From an uncultured Eubacteriales bacterium (GTDB lineage Bacteria > Bacillota > Clostridia > Oscillospirales > CAG-272), in contig CAJLXA010000027.1 of the NCBI GenBank assembly GCA_905210485.1, forward strand, positions 1-28,258: a stretch of 28,258 nt of DNA. Direction: 5' to 3'. Below, piece after piece: positions 7,139 through 13,960 of the stretch. Positions within the stretch are counted from its first letter, which is position 1. The number at the start of each line of letters is the position of its first letter. A program made the position numbers and the translations under genes. The notes under the pieces were generated by a model. The model was not told the origin of the DNA, did no database searches, and saw only the letters and a list, made by a program, of their open reading frames with translations.

Positions 7139-7849
7139 TCAGTTTTCCGAATGAAAACTCGGAACGGTGTCACCGAATTGCTTTCTTAATATGTAAAGAG
7201 CCTTTTTTTCGATACGGCTGACATAGGAACGGGAAATGCCGAGAATTTTCGCAACGTCGCGCTGTGTTTTCGGCGGACTGTCGGATAGGCCGTAACGCAT
7301 GACGATGATTTCGCGTTCACGCGGGGAAAGATGCGTGGAGACAAGGCGCACGGCTTTGTCGGCCTGCATGCGGAAATCAAGATCGTCCGCAATCGTATCG
7401 TCCACACTGATGATATCTATGTAGGTCAGGGGATTGCCGTCTTTGTCAGTGTCGATCGTTTCGGTGATGGACACTTCCGCGTTCAGTTTTTTCTGTGAGC
7501 GGAAGAACATAAGGATCTCGTTCTGAATACATTTTGACGCGTAAGTGGCGAATTTTGCACCGTTTTTATCGTCAAAAGAATCCACGGCTTTCATCAGACC
7601 GAGACTGCCGATGGAAATCAGTTCATCCGGCATGCTGTAAGAGACATAATACTTGCGTACAATATGGGCAACGAGGCGAAGATTATGTTCGATCAGCGCA
7701 CTGCGCGCATTTTGATTACCGGCCTTTTTTTCTGAAAAAAGGCGTTTTTCTTCTTCGGGCGACAGAGGCGGCGGAAAATTCTGTGCCGCGGAAATGCCGA
7801 GGATCAGACAGAAAAAATTCTGTATGGCGGAGAAAATAGCCGATAGCAT
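7139..7849 (-). CDS. sigK: RNA polymerase sporulation sigma factor, pro-sigma-K
   Basis: Late mother-cell sigma factor of sporulation. I chose the ATG at 7849 because GGAGG lies 6 nt upstream; the frame extends 16 codons further up without a ribosome binding site. The resulting 236 residues closely follow Bacillus pro-sigma-K. A hydrophobic N-terminal stretch (about 1-20) precedes FPPPLSPEEEKRL, the point where the Bacillus propeptide ends. Region 2 follows with LIEHNLRLVAHIVRKYY and ELISIGSLGLMKAVDSF, then region 4 with STHLSPREREIIVMRYGL and a helix-turn-helix in TQRDVAKILGISRSYVSRIE. The propeptide implies membrane tethering and cleavage by a SpoIVFB-type protease. The gene is continuous, with no skin-like insertion. 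A sigma-E-like promoter is seen upstream. Confidence 0.93.
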   Translation of the reverse strand: MLSAIFSAIQNFFCLILGISAAQNFPPPLSPEEEKRLFSEKKAGNQNARSALIEHNLRLVAHIVRKYYVSYSMPDELISIGSLGLMKAVDSFDDKNGAKFATYASKCIQNEILMFFRSQKKLNAEVSITETIDTDKDGNPLTYIDIISVDDTIADDLDFRMQADKAVRLVSTHLSPREREIIVMRYGLSDSPPKTQRDVAKILGISRSYVSRIEKKALYILRKQFGDTVPSFHSEN

Positions 7850-7878
7850 GAGATACCTCCCGAAAAGCGTAATGGTAT

Positions 7879-7908
7879 ATCTTATGCGAAAAATCACGAA
7901 TTTCTGAC
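7879..7908 (-). promoter_or_regulatory. Sigma-E-like promoter candidate for sigK
   Basis: Minus strand GTCAGAAA (7901-7908), a 14-nt spacer, and CATAAGAT (7879-7886). This resembles the Bacillus mother-cell sigma-E consensus (about GTCATATT, 13-14 nt, CATACAAT) and would start transcription near 7872, just above the GGAGG of sigK. In Bacillus sigK is sigma-E dependent, which fits. Confidence 0.4.
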
Positions 7909-7953
7909 GGTTTTGTCAAATTAGGACAGGCAAAAAAGAAAAATGCCGTTTTC

Positions 7954-7982
7954 TTGACAAATGCCGAAAAGTCTGCTACAAT
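7954..7982 (+). promoter_or_regulatory. Consensus sigma-A promoter for the FabG-like gene
   Basis: TTGACA (7954-7959), exactly 17 nt, TACAAT (7977-7982). Start is expected near 7989, giving a leader of about 120 nt before ATG 8111. I see no recognised riboswitch in that leader. Confidence 0.8.
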
Positions 7983-8110
7983 ACGAAAGAAAGAACAGAC
8001 GGGAAACGAATGTCGCGCATTATCCGTCCGTACGTATTGTCGAAAGCGCATAAAATGTAACGGTTTATATACATTATGATCGAAATCTGCTGAAAATCGA
8101 GGAAAGAAAA

Positions 8111-8815
8111 ATGAAGCATGTATTGGTGACGGGAGGAAGCCGCGGAATCGGCGCCGCCGTTGTTCGCCTCTTTTCGGAAAAAGGATATCGCGTTTCTTTC
8201 ACCTATTTACACGCGGCCGACGCCGCGAAAAATCTTATGCGGGAAACGGGTGCCTTGGGCATTATGGCGGATTCCGCAAATCCTGCGGATATTCTCCGCG
8301 CCGCAAAAACGGCCGGCGACACCGATATTCTTGTAAACAACGCGGCGGTTTCCTCTTTTTCTCTAATGCAGGATCTGAATGACGAACTGTGGGAAAAAAC
8401 GATTGCCGTCAATCTCAGCGCGCCGTTTTTATACAGCCGGGCCGTTCTGCCGTACATGATCCGTGAAAAATGGGGCAGGATTGTGAATATCGCGTCCATG
8501 TGGGGAGAGACGGGCGCTTCCTGCGAAGTGCATTATTCGGCGGCCAAAGCCGGTCTTATCGGTATGACAAAAGCGCTTGCCAAGGAAGTCGGGCCGTCCG
8601 GCATTACGGTCAACGCCGTTTCGCCCGGCGTGATCGCCACCGATATGAACAGCGCGCTGTCGGAGAGCGATCTTGCCGCGCTCCGGGAGGAAACGCCTCT
8701 CGGTCGCATCGGCAGTGTGCACGATGTGGCGTCTGCGGTTTTGTTTCTTGCAGGCGACGACGCTTCTTTTATCACGGGCGACGTTTTACGCGTCAACGGC
8801 GGTTTTTTGATTTAA
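8111..8815 (+). CDS. Short-chain dehydrogenase/reductase, FabG-like (3-oxoacyl-ACP reductase)
   Basis: This is a 234-residue classical SDR. The NADP-binding motif TGGSRGIG is at residues 7-14, NNAA at about 77-80, and the catalytic set is present: Ser in NIASMWGE, then YSAAKAG with Tyr and Lys four apart. SPGVIATDMN and the C-terminal ITGDVLRVNGG are typical of FabG, which reduces 3-oxoacyl-ACP in fatty acid synthesis. There are no other fatty acid synthesis genes beside it, so it may be a paralogue acting on another ketone or sugar substrate. GAGGAAAG lies before the ATG. It is a single-gene unit with its own strong promoter, followed by the SRP RNA promoter. Confidence 0.85.
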   Translation: MKHVLVTGGSRGIGAAVVRLFSEKGYRVSFTYLHAADAAKNLMRETGALGIMADSANPADILRAAKTAGDTDILVNNAAVSSFSLMQDLNDELWEKTIAVNLSAPFLYSRAVLPYMIREKWGRIVNIASMWGETGASCEVHYSAAKAGLIGMTKALAKEVGPSGITVNAVSPGVIATDMNSALSESDLAALREETPLGRIGSVHDVASAVLFLAGDDASFITGDVLRVNGGFLI

Positions 8816-8838
8816 TTTTTAAAAACTCGTAAAAACTA

Positions 8839-8867
8839 TTGCAATATCGGCAACAATCTGTTACAAT
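8839..8867 (+). promoter_or_regulatory. Sigma-A promoter for the SRP RNA
   Basis: TTGCAA (8839-8844), a 17-nt spacer, TACAAT (8862-8867). The start is predicted near 8874, a few bases above the first paired bases of the SRP RNA. Confidence 0.7.
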
Positions 8868-8886
8868 AATAAAAGGAGACAGAAAT

Positions 8887-9199
8887 CGGATGTCTGCGGG
8901 CATCGGATAGGACCATACCGGCCGGGGAAGCAGCGGCTCCCTGTACCTGCAATCCGCTATAGCAGGGGTGGTTTCCGATTCCGAGGGTTGCTTCTGTGCG
9001 GCCGCGCCGTTTGTCTCTGCGTTGAAGAATGGGTCTCGCGCAATCGGGAACTTTGAACCATGTCAGGTGGGGAACCAAGCAGCATTAAGAAGTTTCACCC
9101 GATGTGCCGTGAGGGCGCCTGTTCCGAGCAGGGGCGGCGGTTAACGCGCGGAGAAGCGTATTCGAAGAATCGGTGTATGGTCTGATCCGATATCCGGAG
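8887..9199 (+). ncRNA. ffs: Signal recognition particle RNA, large Firmicutes type (scRNA/4.5S-like)
   Basis: The RNA scaffold of the signal recognition particle, which binds Ffh and targets membrane and secreted proteins. The S domain is unmistakable at 9061-9083: GTCAGGT, a GG/CC stem capped by GGAA, then AAGCAGC. The 5' Alu domain is present: CCGGCCGGGGAAGCAGCGG and CCCTGTACCTGCAATCCGCT (8918-8961) match Bacillus scRNA in form. The closing helix pairs 8902-8919 with 9172-9191. Ends are approximate (within about 10 nt). It sits directly upstream of dnaX, as scr does in Bacillus subtilis, and has its own promoter and terminator. Confidence 0.93.
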
Positions 9200-9216
9200 G
9201 TTCCGACGAACCTCTC

Positions 9217-9260
9217 GTGCGTGCGAGCGGCTTCGGTTGCTTTCACGCACTTTTATTTTT
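9217..9260 (+). terminator. SRP RNA terminator with UUCG-capped stem
   Basis: GTGCGTG (9217-9223) pairs with CACGCAC (9244-9250). Inside, AGCGGC and GTTGCT pair (two G.T) around a TTCG tetraloop. TTTTATTTTT follows at 9251-9260. A smaller 6-bp hairpin (9197-9214) lies just before it. The T-run ends 3 nt before the GGAGG of dnaX. Confidence 0.88.
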
Positions 9261-9273
9261 CTCGGAGGGATTT

Positions 9274-10881
9274 ATGCACAGAGCGTTATACCGCAAATGG
9301 CGGCCGCAGGTCTTCAGCGACGTCTGCGGACAAAATCAGATTACCGATATTCTGCAATATGAGGTGGCAAACGGCAAAACGTCGCACGCCTACCTTTTTT
9401 GCGGTTCCCGCGGAACGGGAAAGACCACCTGCGCGAAAATCCTTGCCAAAGCCGTGAACTGTCTCTCCCCTGTCAACGGCAATCCCTGCAACGCCTGTAC
9501 TGCCTGCCGGGCAATTGACGCTGGCATTGCGACCGATGTTGTGGAAATGGACGCCGCCAGCAACACAAGCGTGGACAATGTGCGGGACATCAAGGAAGAA
9601 ATCGTTTATTCCCCCGCCGAACTGAAATGCCGCGTCTATATTATCGACGAGGTGCACATGCTGTCGACAAGCGCGTTCAACGCGCTCCTGAAAACGTTGG
9701 AAGAACCGCCTCCGCACGTTATGTTCATTCTGGCGACGACCGAACTTCAGAAATTGCCGACGACGGTGATTTCGCGCTGTCAGCGCTTTGACTTCCGCCG
9801 TATATCGTCCGACGTGATCGTTTCACGTCTTATGACGATCGCCGCCGGTGAGAATATCGGTCTTACGGAAGACGCGGCGCGCGTCATCGCCCGCGCGGCG
9901 CAGGGCGGCATGCGGGATGCCATCAGCCTCTTTGAACTGTGCGCGGGACTGTCGGATAAGATTGACGCGCCGCTTGCGGTATCGACGCTCGGCATTGACG
10001 GCCGCGAGAGCCTTTCCGCCTGCATCCGCGCCGTTGCCGAAAAAGATTACCCGACGATTTACGAAACAATAAGAAAAATCGTGATGTCATCCCGTGATCT
10101 TTCGGTTTTCTGGCAGGAACTGATTGATTACTATCGTGATATGATGATCGCCAAAACAACGCCTGCGGCAAAGGCTTATCTCGATCTTACCGACGGCGAA
10201 CTTTCGGATCTTATCGAAAATGCCAAACGTTTTCCGATGGCAACGCTGGTATATCATTCGCGCTGTCTTGAAGACGCCATGTATGCCATGCAACGCGCCG
10301 GATTTTCCAAGCGGAGCACCGCGGAACTTGCGCTGACGCGTATGTGCGATCCGCGGCTTTCGGTTTCCGCCGAAGCGCTTGCCGCCCGTATCGACAAACT
10401 GGAGCGCGACGTTATGACGCTCCGCGCCGGCGGTTCCGCTCCGTACACGGAAACAACCGCAACGGATAACCGGAAAGACGTACCGAAAAAAAGCGGAAAC
10501 GATACGCCCCGTGAAACGGTGGTCAGTGAGGAAAAAAAGCCTTTGCCCGGAGATGACGGCGCGGTTTTCCGTCCGTTCCCGCATTGGAATGAAGTTATTG
10601 AAAACGTGGCGCGTACGCGCCCGCAGATCGTCCGGTTTCTCGAAACCGCGAAAGCCTATATGCGGAAAAACGGCGATTGCCTTCTTCGCGTGAAAATGGG
10701 GCTCGGCGCCAATATTCTGCGCCGGGAGGAAAACCTGAACCTTGTGCGCGGTATCTGCGCTGAGGTGGCCGGGGACAGCGTCCGGAGTGGTACGTTTACC
10801 ATAGAAACCGCCGATACGCCCTCGTCGGGCACGGTTGTCGACGAACTGCTGGAAGCGCTCGGCGACAGCGGAAATCCGTAA
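9274..10881 (+). CDS. dnaX: DNA polymerase III subunits gamma/tau (clamp loader ATPase)
   Basis: Clamp-loader ATPase that loads the sliding clamp at the replication fork. I start it at ATG 9274, 5 nt after GGAGG (9264-9268); an upstream GTG at 9217 lies inside the SRP terminator and is not credible. The 535-residue product has Walker A GSRGTGKT (44-51), four zinc cysteines (Cys63, 72, 75, 78), Walker B VYIIDEVHML (121-130) and the SRC arginine finger in TTVISRCQRF. A low-complexity linker (about 385-430) separates the ATPase and oligomerisation part from the C-terminal tau-type domain. The linker contains an in-phase A AAA AAG heptamer with a nearby -1 stop, suggesting a second, gamma-like product of about 427 residues. 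It heads a dnaX-ybaB-recR operon. Confidence 0.97.
   Translation: MHRALYRKWRPQVFSDVCGQNQITDILQYEVANGKTSHAYLFCGSRGTGKTTCAKILAKAVNCLSPVNGNPCNACTACRAIDAGIATDVVEMDAASNTSVDNVRDIKEEIVYSPAELKCRVYIIDEVHMLSTSAFNALLKTLEEPPPHVMFILATTELQKLPTTVISRCQRFDFRRISSDVIVSRLMTIAAGENIGLTEDAARVIARAAQGGMRDAISLFELCAGLSDKIDAPLAVSTLGIDGRESLSACIRAVAEKDYPTIYETIRKIVMSSRDLSVFWQELIDYYRDMMIAKTTPAAKAYLDLTDGELSDLIENAKRFPMATLVYHSRCLEDAMYAMQRAGFSKRSTAELALTRMCDPRLSVSAEALAARIDKLERDVMTLRAGGSAPYTETTATDNRKDVPKKSGNDTPRETVVSEEKKPLPGDDGAVFRPFPHWNEVIENVARTRPQIVRFLETAKAYMRKNGDCLLRVKMGLGANILRREENLNLVRGICAEVAGDSVRSGTFTIETADTPSSGTVVDELLEALGDSGNP
10533..10556 (+). promoter_or_regulatory. Candidate -1 programmed frameshift signal in dnaX
   Basis: A AAA AAG (10533-10539) is in the zero-frame phase required for -1 slippage (codons GAA AAA AAG, residues 420-422). 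The -1 frame then reads five codons and stops at TGA 10554-10556. E. coli dnaX uses the same heptamer near codon 429 to make gamma. A weak SD-like GGTGG lies 10 nt upstream (10518-10522). A possible stem (10555-10559 with 10569-10573) lies 15 nt downstream, farther and shorter than the E. coli stimulator. Confidence 0.45.
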
Positions 10882-10908
10882 TGCTAACAATAAAGTGAGG
10901 AAATATAT

Positions 10909-11268
10909 ATGAAAGTCAGAATCCCGAATAACGGTGCCGGCAATATGCAGAACATGTTGAAACAGGCGCAGAAGATGCAGGAGGATATGGCCGAAAAGCA
11001 GGCGGAACTGGAAAACGCGGAATACACGGTTTCCGCGGGCGGCGGTATGGTCACGGTGAAGATAAACGGCAAGCGGCAGATCCTTTCTCTGGATATCAAA
11101 CCCGACATTGTCGATCCCGATGACATTGAAACGCTTTCCGATGTTCTGACGGCGGCGGTAAACGAAGCGATCCGCAAAGTGGACGATACGACGGCCGAAG
11201 AAATGAATAAGATCACAAGCGCCGTGAATCTGCCGGGAATCCCCGGTATGCCGGGCGGTCTTTTCTGA
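10909..11268 (+). CDS. YbaB/EbfC-family nucleoid-associated protein
   Basis: Small dimeric DNA-binding protein of the YbaB/EbfC family, implicated in nucleoid organisation and found beside dnaX and recR in most bacteria. The 119 residues have the usual pattern: an N-terminal helix rich in Met and Gln (MQNMLKQAQKMQEDMAEKQ, about 9-27), then the sheet AEYTVSAGGGMVTVKINGK (about 37-55), the segment DIKPDIVDPDDIETLSDVL, and a Gly/Pro/Met-rich tail (PGIPGMPGGLF). GAGG precedes the ATG. The stop overlaps the recR start (ATGA-type, 1 nt shared), so the pair is translationally coupled. Confidence 0.95.
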   Translation: MKVRIPNNGAGNMQNMLKQAQKMQEDMAEKQAELENAEYTVSAGGGMVTVKINGKRQILSLDIKPDIVDPDDIETLSDVLTAAVNEAIRKVDDTTAEEMNKITSAVNLPGIPGMPGGLF

Positions 11269-11873
11269 TGGCACGGGAGTATATCGAACCGCTCCAATTG
11301 CTGATCGACAAATTCCGGAAACTGCCGGGCGTCGGCGGAAAAAGCGCGGCGCGCATGGCTTTTTCGGTTCTGAATTTTACAAAAGAGGAAGCGGAATCTT
11401 TTGCGGCCGCCATTGTCGGCGCAAAAGAAAACATCAAAACCTGTCGCATTTGCGGCAACATTGCCGTCGGCGATATCTGCGACATCTGCGCGGATCCCGA
11501 CAGAGACCGGAGTCTTATCTGCGTTGTGGAAGACGCGCGGGCGGTTATGGCGTTTGAACGGGTACGCGAATACCGCGGTCTGTATCATGTTCTCGGCGGC
11601 GCTTTGTCTCCGATGAATGGCGTCCGTGTGGCGGATCTCCGCTTTTCGGAACTGATCGAACGGCTGGAAGACGGAAATATATCCGAGGTTATCGTGGCTA
11701 CCAATCCTACGGTTGAAGGGGAAGCAACGGCCATGTACCTTTTACGTCTTCTGGAACCGTATGACGTGAAGGTCTCCCGTCTTGCCTACGGAATCCCCGT
11801 CGGGGGCGATCTGGAGTATGCGGATGAAGTGACGCTGAATCGCGCCATTGAAGGCCGCCGACTCCTGAAATGA
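11268..11873 (+). CDS. recR: Recombination mediator protein RecR
   Basis: Ring-forming DNA clamp that works with RecO (and RecF) to load RecA on gapped DNA. The length of 201 residues is normal. The order of domains is a helix-hairpin-helix (KLPGVGGKSAARMAF, about 18-32), a C4 zinc finger (Cys59, 62, 71, 74), and a Toprim domain (about 82-175) with VVEDARAVMAFE and ATNPTVEGEATAMYL. The C terminus carries SRLAYGIPVGGDLEYADEVT, the Walker-B-like signature region. It overlaps ybaB by one base. No terminator hairpin is obvious after it; the next gene has its own promoter. Confidence 0.97.
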   Translation: MAREYIEPLQLLIDKFRKLPGVGGKSAARMAFSVLNFTKEEAESFAAAIVGAKENIKTCRICGNIAVGDICDICADPDRDRSLICVVEDARAVMAFERVREYRGLYHVLGGALSPMNGVRVADLRFSELIERLEDGNISEVIVATNPTVEGEATAMYLLRLLEPYDVKVSRLAYGIPVGGDLEYADEVTLNRAIEGRRLLK

Positions 11874-11929
11874 CGATTTTTATGCAAAAAAAGGTTACAA
11901 ATGCTACATAAAAAGGAAAGAAACATATC

Positions 11930-11958
11930 TTGACTTTTATAGGGCGTTCGGCTATAAT
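11930..11958 (+). promoter_or_regulatory. Sigma-A promoter for the DUF1858-trmK-nif3 unit
   Basis: TTGACT (11930-11935), a 17-nt spacer, TATAAT (11953-11958). Start near 11965, about 30 nt before ATG 11997, with GAAAGGAA as ribosome binding site. Confidence 0.8.
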
Positions 11959-11996
11959 AATGTCAGAAATTCTGCAAAAAGAAAGGAAATATAAAA

Positions 11997-12194
11997 ATGG
12001 TTGTTACAAAAAAATCCGTTATCGGCGATGTTCTTGACGAAAATCCCGGAACGGCGGAGTTCTTCTTTGAAATCGGCATGCACTGCCTCGGTTGCCCGGC
12101 TTCGCGCGGCGAAACCATCGAGGACGCCTGCGCCGTTCATGGCACTGACCCCGACGAACTCATCAAGAAAATCAACGATTATCTTGCAAAGTAA
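11997..12194 (+). CDS. DUF1858 CxxC protein (hybrid-cluster-associated redox disulfide type)
   Basis: A 65-residue protein consisting of a single DUF1858 domain. It begins with KKSVIGDVLDENPGTAEFFFEIGMHCLGCPASRGET in pieces: the CxxC pair is Cys30 and Cys33 in the turn HCLGCPAS, followed by a helix with ETIEDACAVHG and a C-terminal helix. The family is annotated as a redox disulfide domain, often near hybrid-cluster protein or sulfur and iron-sulfur genes; its biochemical role is not established. Here it is the first gene of a unit with trmK (start 3 nt after its stop) and a Nif3-like gene. Confidence 0.88.
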   Translation: MVVTKKSVIGDVLDENPGTAEFFFEIGMHCLGCPASRGETIEDACAVHGTDPDELIKKINDYLAK

Positions 12195-12197
12195 AAG

Positions 12198-12911
12198 ATG
12201 GGCCGCATAATACCCGATAACCGATTGCGTACGGCGGCCGATCTTGTTAGGCAGGGGGCGTATTTTGCCGATATCGGCACCGATCACGCTTACCTGCCTG
12301 TTTTTCTTTCCGAAGAAGGGAAGATTGCGGGGGCGTATGCGTCCGATGTGGCGGAAGGCCCCGTCACCCGCGCCCGCGAACATGTGGCGGCGGCGGGTTT
12401 ATCGGATCGCATACTTGTGCGCCGCGCGGACGGACTTGAAGGCTTGTTTGACCGGTTCCCGTCTGTTACGGATATTGCCGTTTGCGGTATGGGGGGCGAA
12501 TTGATCGTTCGTCTTTTATCGGAAGAACCGCGAATTCTTTCGGAAAAAATCCGCCTGATTCTACAGCCGATGAGCCGTCCTGCCGCCTTGCGCCTCTATC
12601 TTGCCGAAACGGGATTTTCCGTGATAGAGGAACGGCTTCTTTTGGCTCAGGGCCGTATTTATACCTGCATTGCCGCACAGTATACGGGTGTGCCGTATAC
12701 GCTTTCCTATGAGGAAGCGGAAATCGGCGCCTATCATCTGGTGTCACCGCCGACACCGCTTTTTTATCGGTATATAAGGGAAAGACTTCTTTGCGAAAAG
12801 GAAAAAATTGCGGGAATGAAGACGGGCGGCCGCTGTACGGAAAAGGAAGAGGCTTTTGCCGCTTTCCTTGAAAACATCATGAAAAGAGAAAAAACATATG
12901 ACGGTGAATGA
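12198..12911 (+). CDS. trmK: tRNA (adenine(22)-N1)-methyltransferase TrmK
   Basis: Class I SAM-dependent methyltransferase that makes m1A at position 22 of tRNA in Firmicutes. The 237 residues have the signature start RLRTAADLV, the SAM-binding motif FADIGTDHAYLP (about 22-33), ASDVAEGPVTRARE and the conserved VCGMGGELI (about 93-101), followed by LILQPMSRP. The C-terminal part (about 165-237) is the coiled-coil-like helical arm with charged residues. The ATG lies 3 nt after the DUF1858 stop; AAAAG upstream gives a weak ribosome binding site, so coupling is likely. Its end overlaps the next gene by 14 nt. The trmK-nif3 pairing is common in Firmicutes. Confidence 0.93.
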   Translation: MGRIIPDNRLRTAADLVRQGAYFADIGTDHAYLPVFLSEEGKIAGAYASDVAEGPVTRAREHVAAAGLSDRILVRRADGLEGLFDRFPSVTDIAVCGMGGELIVRLLSEEPRILSEKIRLILQPMSRPAALRLYLAETGFSVIEERLLLAQGRIYTCIAAQYTGVPYTLSYEEAEIGAYHLVSPPTPLFYRYIRERLLCEKEKIAGMKTGGRCTEKEEAFAAFLENIMKREKTYDGE

Positions 12912-13659
12912 ACTGTATCGGCATCTTGACGAGGCTTATCCCGTGACCTTGCGGGAAGAGTGGGATAACGACGGGCTTATGCTTTCTCCCGACGGAACGT
13001 CCGCAGTGAAACGCGTACTTCTGACGCTGGACGTGACCGAGGCCGCGGCGGATTATGCCATTGCAAACGGATATGATTGCATTGTTTCGCATCACCCGCT
13101 GATCTTTCGTCCGCTTTCCTCTCTGACGACGGAAAACGCCGTTACGAGAAAATGCCTGAAACTGCTGAAGAGCGGCGTTTCGGTCTTTTCTTTTCACACA
13201 CGTCTCGATACGGTTGCCGGCGGCGTTAATGACGCATTGGCGGAGAAATTCGGCCTTTCCGAAGTGGCGCCGTTCGGTGAAAACCGTATGGGACGTATCG
13301 GAAATCTCTCGTCTTCCATGACGGCGGAGCAGTTCGCCTCTTTCGTAAAAAAAGCTCTGGCGGCAGACGGCGTACTTCTCGCGTCGGCCGGGCACGAGGT
13401 GCGTCGCGTGGCGGTTCTCGGCGGCGATGGCAAAAGCGGCATCGCGGAGGCGTTCGCCGCAGGGGCAGACACGTTTGTCAGCGGCCGCATAGGGTATAAC
13501 ATCATGGCAGAGGCCCGTGAGAACGGTATGAATCTTGTGGAAGCAGGGCATTATTTTACCGAAGCGCCGGTCTTGGCGTATCTTGAAAAGAGAATCCGCA
13601 GTTTTATCCCGGAAGCGGAAATCGGCTATTTTACTTCCAACAATCTGAAACTGCTGTAA
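12898..13659 (+). CDS. Nif3-like dinuclear metal-centre protein
   Basis: Member of the Nif3/DUF34 family, hexameric proteins with a two-metal site; often annotated as GTP cyclohydrolase I type 2 homologues, though the actual reaction is unsettled. The 253 residues show the metal ligands: His65-His66 in CIVSHHPLIF, His100 and Asp104 in SFHTRLDTVAGGVND, and His218 with Glu222 in EAGHYFTEAP near the C terminus. It is the compact form without the PII-like insertion seen in longer homologues. The start overlaps trmK by 14 nt in another frame, with GAAAAGAGAAAA rather than a strong SD, so translation is probably coupled. Confidence 0.93.
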   Translation: MTVNELYRHLDEAYPVTLREEWDNDGLMLSPDGTSAVKRVLLTLDVTEAAADYAIANGYDCIVSHHPLIFRPLSSLTTENAVTRKCLKLLKSGVSVFSFHTRLDTVAGGVNDALAEKFGLSEVAPFGENRMGRIGNLSSSMTAEQFASFVKKALAADGVLLASAGHEVRRVAVLGGDGKSGIAEAFAAGADTFVSGRIGYNIMAEARENGMNLVEAGHYFTEAPVLAYLEKRIRSFIPEAEIGYFTSNNLKLL

Positions 13660-13691
13660 TTTCTCCCGCAGGATAAAAAATGAAAAGGCTC

Positions 13692-13720
13692 TTGACAAAA
13701 GACGAATTAACGGTTACAAT
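13692..13720 (+). promoter_or_regulatory. Sigma-A promoter of the tyrS T-box leader
   Basis: TTGACA (13692-13697), exactly 17 nt, TACAAT (13715-13720). Start near 13727. Confidence 0.85.
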
Positions 13721-13726
13721 AAGGAT

Positions 13727-13960
13727 AATGACTGTGATCGGAAACGAGTATCCGCAGAAAAACGTACAGAGAGCCGTCGGTTGCTGAAAGACGGACGCAG
13801 AGTATGCGGGGAAATACATTCCGTGAGTTGCGCATAAGCGCCGGGTGCGCCCGTTACAGCAAAAATGAGGCTGTTCTTTGTAATGGCGAATATAGGGTGG
13901 TACCGCGATATTGTCGCCCCTGTATCGGAAATGGTTTTCCGATACAGGGGTTTTTCTTTA
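13727..13960 (+). promoter_or_regulatory. T-box riboswitch, tyrosine specifier
   Basis: Senses uncharged tRNA-Tyr and controls tyrS by antitermination. Stem I is visible: GGAA (13740-13743) pairs with TTCC (13819-13822), AGTA (13747-13750) and GAAA form the S-turn of the specifier loop, CCGCA (13752-13756) pairs with TGCGG (13805-13809), then AGAGAG (13768-13773) and the apical loop GGTTGCTGAAA between CCGTC and GACGG. The specifier codon is TAC (13815-13817), tyrosine. The T-box AGGGTGGTACCGCG is at 13894-13907, and AGGG can pair with CCCCT (13917-13921) to form the antiterminator. Confidence 0.96.
13917..13957 (+). terminator. T-box regulated terminator
   Basis: CCCCTGTATCGGAAA (13917-13931) pairs with its exact complement ending at 13950, with a short loop, followed by TTTTTCTTT. 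Its 5' arm is shared with the antiterminator of the T-box. Confidence 0.95.

Noticed and set aside
8836..9078. Minus-strand frame across the SRP RNA
   Set aside because: The region is a structured RNA gene with conserved SRP motifs, so the frame is incidental.
9217..9273. GTG start giving a 554-residue DnaX
   Set aside because: The extra 19 codons lie inside the SRP RNA terminator, and ATG 9274 has GGAGG at proper spacing and begins at the conserved family N terminus.
10486..10493. First A7G run in dnaX as a frameshift site
   Set aside because: Codons here read AAA AAA AGC, so the heptamer would be G AAA AAA, which does not allow both tRNAs to re-pair after a -1 slip. Only the second run is in phase.
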